Origin: Gammaproteobacteria bacterium
GTDB lineage: Bacteria > Pseudomonadota > Gammaproteobacteria > BMS3Bbin11
Reading direction: 5' to 3'
Assembly (NCBI GenBank): GCA_030617565.1
Contig: JAUWVE010000011.1
Span: 1-16,273 of the forward strand
DNA length: 16,273 nucleotides
This document shows positions 14,295 through 16,273 of the stretch, piece by piece; within the stretch, counting starts at the first letter, position 1, and each line of letters opens with the position of its first letter. The notes beneath the pieces are model-generated. The model was not told where the DNA came from. It searched no databases and was given only the letters and a program-made list of their open reading frames with translations. Both the position numbers and the translations under genes were made by a program.

Positions 14295-14408
14295 CACTAC
14301 TGTCCCATAAATTTAACCCGTATGCCTGTTAAGATGTTACTGACAGAAGCAAAAGAGATTAAAGGAATTATTGAGACATGAACTCGTATGTGCCTGGTCG
14401 AAGCCATC

Positions 14409-14430
14409 CCTTCTCCCTGGAGGGAGAAGG
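14409..14430. repeat. Palindrome 1 inside the MITE-like element
   Basis: CCTTCTCCCT and AGGGAGAAGG are perfect 10-bp inverted arms around GG, followed by CCAGGATGAGGGG. This composition resembles REP-like extragenic palindromes found widely in proteobacteria. Confidence 0.75.
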
Positions 14431-14487
14431 CCAGGATGAGGGGACTGATAAATCAACCCCTTACCTGCCCGGTCACCCTCACCCTAA

Positions 14488-14508
14488 CCCTCTCCCCAAG
14501 GGAGAGGG
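14488..14508. repeat. Palindrome 2 inside the MITE-like element
   Basis: CCCTCTCCC and GGGAGAGGG are perfect 9-bp arms around CAA, preceded by CCCTCACCCTAA. It is approximately the reverse complement of palindrome 1 with its tail, so the two form a mirror pair about 60 bp apart. Confidence 0.75.
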
Positions 14509-14527
14509 GATTTATGGGACAGCAATG

Positions 14528-14536
14528 ATTCTTTAT
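14528..14536 (+). repeat. Right 9-bp direct repeat (target-site duplication)
   Basis: This is the exact copy of ATTCTTTAT at 14286-14294, immediately outside the right end of the MITE-like element. Confidence 0.75.
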
Positions 14537-14554
14537 TAAGGATTTTCTGATGTG

Positions 14555-14642
14555 CCGTCATAGCGGGGAACGCAGTGTCGAGGCAATCTCTAACTACCTG
14601 ATTTCACATTAAGAGATTGCCGCGCTTCGCTCACAATGATGG
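14555..14642. repeat. Second dispersed-type hairpin repeat
   Basis: The left arm begins CCGTCATAGCGGGGAACGCA and ends GGCAATCTC; the right arm begins GAGATTGCCGCGCTTCGC and ends CACAATGATGG. The arms are imperfect inverted repeats, perfect over 10 bp at the inner end (14582-14591 with 14612-14621) around a 20-nt loop. The pattern with GCAATCTC, GCGAAGCGC and a TCATTG-like end is a known widespread intergenic repeat type in many bacteria. It is unrelated in sequence to the adjacent MITE-like element. Confidence 0.65.
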
Positions 14643-14649
14643 TTTTTTT
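14582..14649 (+). terminator. Possible intrinsic terminator formed by the hairpin repeat
   Basis: On the plus strand the hairpin repeat is followed directly by seven T (14643-14649), as an intrinsic terminator would be. It could end the tup-mob-moe transcript, though it lies about 370 nt after the moeA stop and the long imperfect stem is unlike a classical compact terminator. Confidence 0.4.
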
Positions 14650-14806
14650 GAATTAATCAGAGACTGCCTAACCTGTAATCTGTAGGGGTTAGCCTCGAAT
14701 AGCTTTATAAGGATGCTCTATAGCAGTAAAATAAACCGCTTTTCATGCAATCATACCTGCAGATATCAGACAGACAGTGACAGCACTACGTTACGAGTAC
14801 ACAATC

Positions 14807-15097
14807 ATGAGCGATCAAAACATCAGCAATGAAGAAGAAATACTACAGCTGGTCAAAAATACCCTGACAGCGATAGCCAAAGACACCTATACCCCGCCTG
14901 AGCTGACGCACCCGTTATCCAGTGACACCATCAACCAGATACGAAACTGTTTTGCGGTCATCACCCGACGCCAGCAGGAGCTGGCCGGGGCGCGCGGCGT
15001 GGAATTCAATGATCGCCCTCGATATGTAGATGAGCCCAGCGATACCTTTGTCGTATCACTCGATGAATTTCGTGATTCGACAAAAAAGGAGGATTGA
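14807..15097 (+). CDS. Small conserved-looking protein of unknown function
   Basis: A protein of 96 residues, acidic, with no signal peptide or membrane segment. I do not recognise a named domain. Visible features are an N-terminal helix-like stretch (EEEILQLVKNTLTAIAKDT), a TPPELTHPLSSDTINQIRNC segment, a helix with TRRQQELAGARG, and a FNDRPRYVDEPSDTF segment near the end. Start: ATG 14807 preferred; a GTG at 14777 would add 10 residues. Small proteins of this build occur just upstream of a second small gene and ygiQ in gammaproteobacteria, from memory and not checked. The next gene follows after 2 nt, so they are cotranscribed. Confidence 0.75.
   Translation: MSDQNISNEEEILQLVKNTLTAIAKDTYTPPELTHPLSSDTINQIRNCFAVITRRQQELAGARGVEFNDRPRYVDEPSDTFVVSLDEFRDSTKKED
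15087..15092 (+). promoter_or_regulatory. Strong ribosome binding site of the 79-residue gene
   Basis: A perfect AGGAGG lies 7 nt before the ATG at 15100, inside the 3' end of the preceding gene. It decides the start over the in-frame TTG at 15094 and is the strongest such site in the window. Confidence 0.85.
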
Positions 15098-15099
15098 TC

Positions 15100-15339
15100 A
15101 TGCCTTATTATGTTTATCGTATAACAGATTCTGCCGCAGGTTTGGTCAAACAGCTGGAGTTGCTGGAAACTTTCGAAAGCTACCGTGATGCCAAACAATT
15201 GACAAAAAAAACCCGCGGCGAAATGGACGGCAGCGAAGCGGCGCAAATTAAAGTTATGTTTGCGGACAACGAGCTGTCTGCAGAGGAGCAGTTACAGGAA
15301 AAGCGCGAAAAGCCCATTACCATGGAGTGGGAGAAATAG
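15100..15339 (+). CDS. Small protein of unknown function upstream of ygiQ
   Basis: A protein of 79 residues, cytosolic by appearance. It opens with MPYYVYRITD, has a helix-rich charged middle (KQLELLETFESYRDAKQLTK) and a conserved-looking stretch IKVMFADNELSAEEQL, then REKPITMEWEK at the end. I recognise it as a type of short hypothetical protein seen in gammaproteobacteria but can name no function. The start is fixed by AGGAGG at 15087-15092. It lies 2 nt after the previous gene and 29 nt before ygiQ, so the three probably form one transcript. Confidence 0.8.
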   Translation: MPYYVYRITDSAAGLVKQLELLETFESYRDAKQLTKKTRGEMDGSEAAQIKVMFADNELSAEEQLQEKREKPITMEWEK

Positions 15340-15368
15340 TCTCCCCTCACTGATTTATAAGGTTCATT

Positions 15369-16273
15369 GTGAACACCGCCAAAGACCTTTTTTCCTATCG
15401 TAAACACTGGGCGCAACGGTTCGGTATCGCACCGGTACTGCCCATGTCCAGGGAAGAGATGAATGAACTGGGCTGGGATAGCTGTGACATCATAATCGTT
15501 ACCGGAGATGCCTATATCGACCATCCCAGTTTTGGTATGGCGCTGATAGGTCGGGTACTGGAATCTCAGGGGTTCCGTGTCGGCATTATCTCCCCGCCAG
15601 ACTGGCAGAGTGCGGAGGCATTCAAAGAGCTCGGAAGACCGAATCTATTCTTCGGCATCACCGCCGGCAATATGGATTCCATGGTCAACCGCTATACCTC
15701 AGATCGTCGCCTGCGGCATGATGATGCCTACACGCCGGATGCTAAAGAAGGCCAGCGGCCTGATCGCTCAGTGCTGGTCTATGCCCAGCGTGCCAGGGAA
15801 GCCTTCAGCGATGTACCGGTCATCATCGGGGGTATTGAAGCAAGCCTCAGACGTATTGCACATTATGACTACTGGTCAGACAAGGTGCGGCGATCCTGTC
15901 TGCCGGACTCCAAGGCTGACATGCTGCTGTTCGGCAATGCGGAACGTGCGATTGTCGAGATCGCGCACCGTCTGGCGGCCAATGAAGACATCAGGGACAT
16001 ACGCGATGTGCGTGGTACGGCGTTCATGACATCCAGCATTCCAGATGACTGGACAATCATTGATTCTACCGATGTGGATCAACCGGGAGGTGTCGATAAA
16101 GCAGCAGATCCTCACCGCGCTCCGTATGCCAGCAAACCGGATTGCTCGCAGCAGACAGGGTCAGCGGAAACAACAAACCAGCAGGTCGTGACATTACACA
16201 GCCGGCCCCGTGGCCTGGACAGGTCACATACCGTATTACGGCTGCCATCCTATGAACAGGTAAAAGCTGACAA
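15369..16273 (+). CDS. ygiQ: YgiQ family (UPF0313) radical SAM protein, 5' part only
   Basis: 301 codons are visible before the window ends. The N-terminal region typical of YgiQ is present: FSYRKHWAQRFG, CDIIIVTGDAYIDHPSFG, GITAGNMDSMVNRYTSDR, VPVIIGGIEASLRRIAHYDYW and LLFGNAERAIVEIAHRLA. YgiQ proteins are usually over 600 residues and carry the CxxxCxxC radical SAM motif further on, beyond this window. Start: GTG at 15369 with AAGG 6 nt upstream. The substrate of the family is unknown. Nothing links it to the molybdenum/tungsten genes except proximity. Confidence 0.93.
   Translation, partial: MNTAKDLFSYRKHWAQRFGIAPVLPMSREEMNELGWDSCDIIIVTGDAYIDHPSFGMALIGRVLESQGFRVGIISPPDWQSAEAFKELGRPNLFFGITAGNMDSMVNRYTSDRRLRHDDAYTPDAKEGQRPDRSVLVYAQRAREAFSDVPVIIGGIEASLRRIAHYDYWSDKVRRSCLPDSKADMLLFGNAERAIVEIAHRLAANEDIRDIRDVRGTAFMTSSIPDDWTIIDSTDVDQPGGVDKAADPHRAPYASKPDCSQQTGSAETTNQQVVTLHSRPRGLDRSHTVLRLPSYEQVKAD

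Larger units (their letters stand above)
14295..14527. mobile_element. 233-bp MITE-like element with REP-type palindromes
   Basis: The ends are inverted: CACTACTGTCCCATAAAT at the left and, on the complement of the right end, CATTGCTGTCCCATAAAT. That is 15 of 18 identical, with the inner 13 (14300-14312 and 14510-14522) perfect. Both ends are abutted by the 9-bp direct repeat ATTCTTTAT. There is no transposase gene; the inside carries two short palindromes in mirror arrangement (14409-14430 and 14488-14508). Size, ends and duplication fit a non-autonomous transposable element moved by an IS elsewhere in the genome. The IS family is not identified. It lies harmlessly after moeA. Confidence 0.72.
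14212..14806. other. Gene-free region with two repeat elements
   Basis: No credible coding frame lies between moeA and the small gene at 14807. The region holds a MITE-like element (14295-14527) with its flanking 9-bp duplication, a second hairpin repeat (14555-14642) ending in a T tract, and about 150 bp after that with no recognised signal apart from a weak inverted pair CTAACC/GGTTAG near 14670-14690. Between the moeA stop and the first element there is no convincing terminator. Confidence 0.6.

Noticed and set aside
9467..14328. Shared 13-mer ACCCGTATGCCTG at the tupA start and near 14316
   Set aside because: In 16 kb searched on both strands, a few exact 13-base matches are expected by chance; the flanks do not match.
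14120..14332. Small open frame across the moeA end
   Set aside because: It begins inside moeA in another frame and runs into the MITE-like element; there is no ribosome binding site or domain.
1..16273. tRNA, rRNA, CRISPR array or phage genes
   Set aside because: No cloverleaf-like, ribosomal or regularly spaced repeat sequence was seen on either strand.

Overview
The window looks like chromosome from a gammaproteobacterium with roughly balanced base composition. The clues are a YgiQ-type radical SAM gene preceded by two small proteobacterial-style genes, a DUF3305/DUF3306 formate dehydrogenase accessory cluster, and intergenic palindromic repeats of a common proteobacterial kind. The genus cannot be named from sequence alone. 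About 14 kb of the 16 kb serves one theme: making and regulating a molybdenum- or tungsten-pterin enzyme, most likely a formate dehydrogenase whose structural genes would lie left of position 1.

Layout. (a) 1-2441, minus strand: DUF3305, DUF3306 and a multi-cluster 4Fe-4S protein that runs off the left edge, all overlapping like one operon. (b) 2442-2816: a divergent control region with two sigma-54 promoter sequences pointing in opposite directions and a 36-bp near-perfect palindrome in the leader of the leftward transcript. (c) 2817-5642, plus strand: moaA, fdhD and a regulator with an excisionase-type HTH fused to a periplasmic-binding-protein-like domain. (d) 5590-9178, minus strand: a two-component pair, an NtrC-class sigma-54 activator with intact GAFTGA followed by a membrane histidine kinase with a Cache-like sensor. 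The kinase gene overlaps the end of the regulator gene tail-to-tail by 53 bp. (e) 9410-14211, plus strand: a third sigma-54 promoter, then tupABC (tungstate ABC importer), mobA, mobB and moeA, packed with 4-bp overlaps from tupC onward. (f) 14212-14806: about 600 bp without genes, holding a 233-bp MITE-like element with inverted ends and a perfect 9-bp target duplication, then a second, unrelated hairpin repeat ending in a T tract. (g) 14807-16273: two small uncharacterised genes and the 5' part of ygiQ, with no visible functional link to the rest.

How it fits together. TupABC would import tungstate (molybdate is an alternative). MoaA makes the first pterin intermediate, MoeA inserts the metal, and MobA (with MobB) attaches GMP to give the bis-MGD cofactor. 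FdhD sulfurates the cofactor for formate dehydrogenase, and the DUF3305/DUF3306/ferredoxin set serves the enzyme. Three -24/-12 promoters sit in front of the three biosynthetic and accessory operons, and the only sigma-54 activator in the window is encoded between them. This suggests a single Cache-kinase/NtrC-type switch over metal uptake, cofactor completion and formate dehydrogenase assembly. The promoter motifs are seen directly; the regulatory link is inference.
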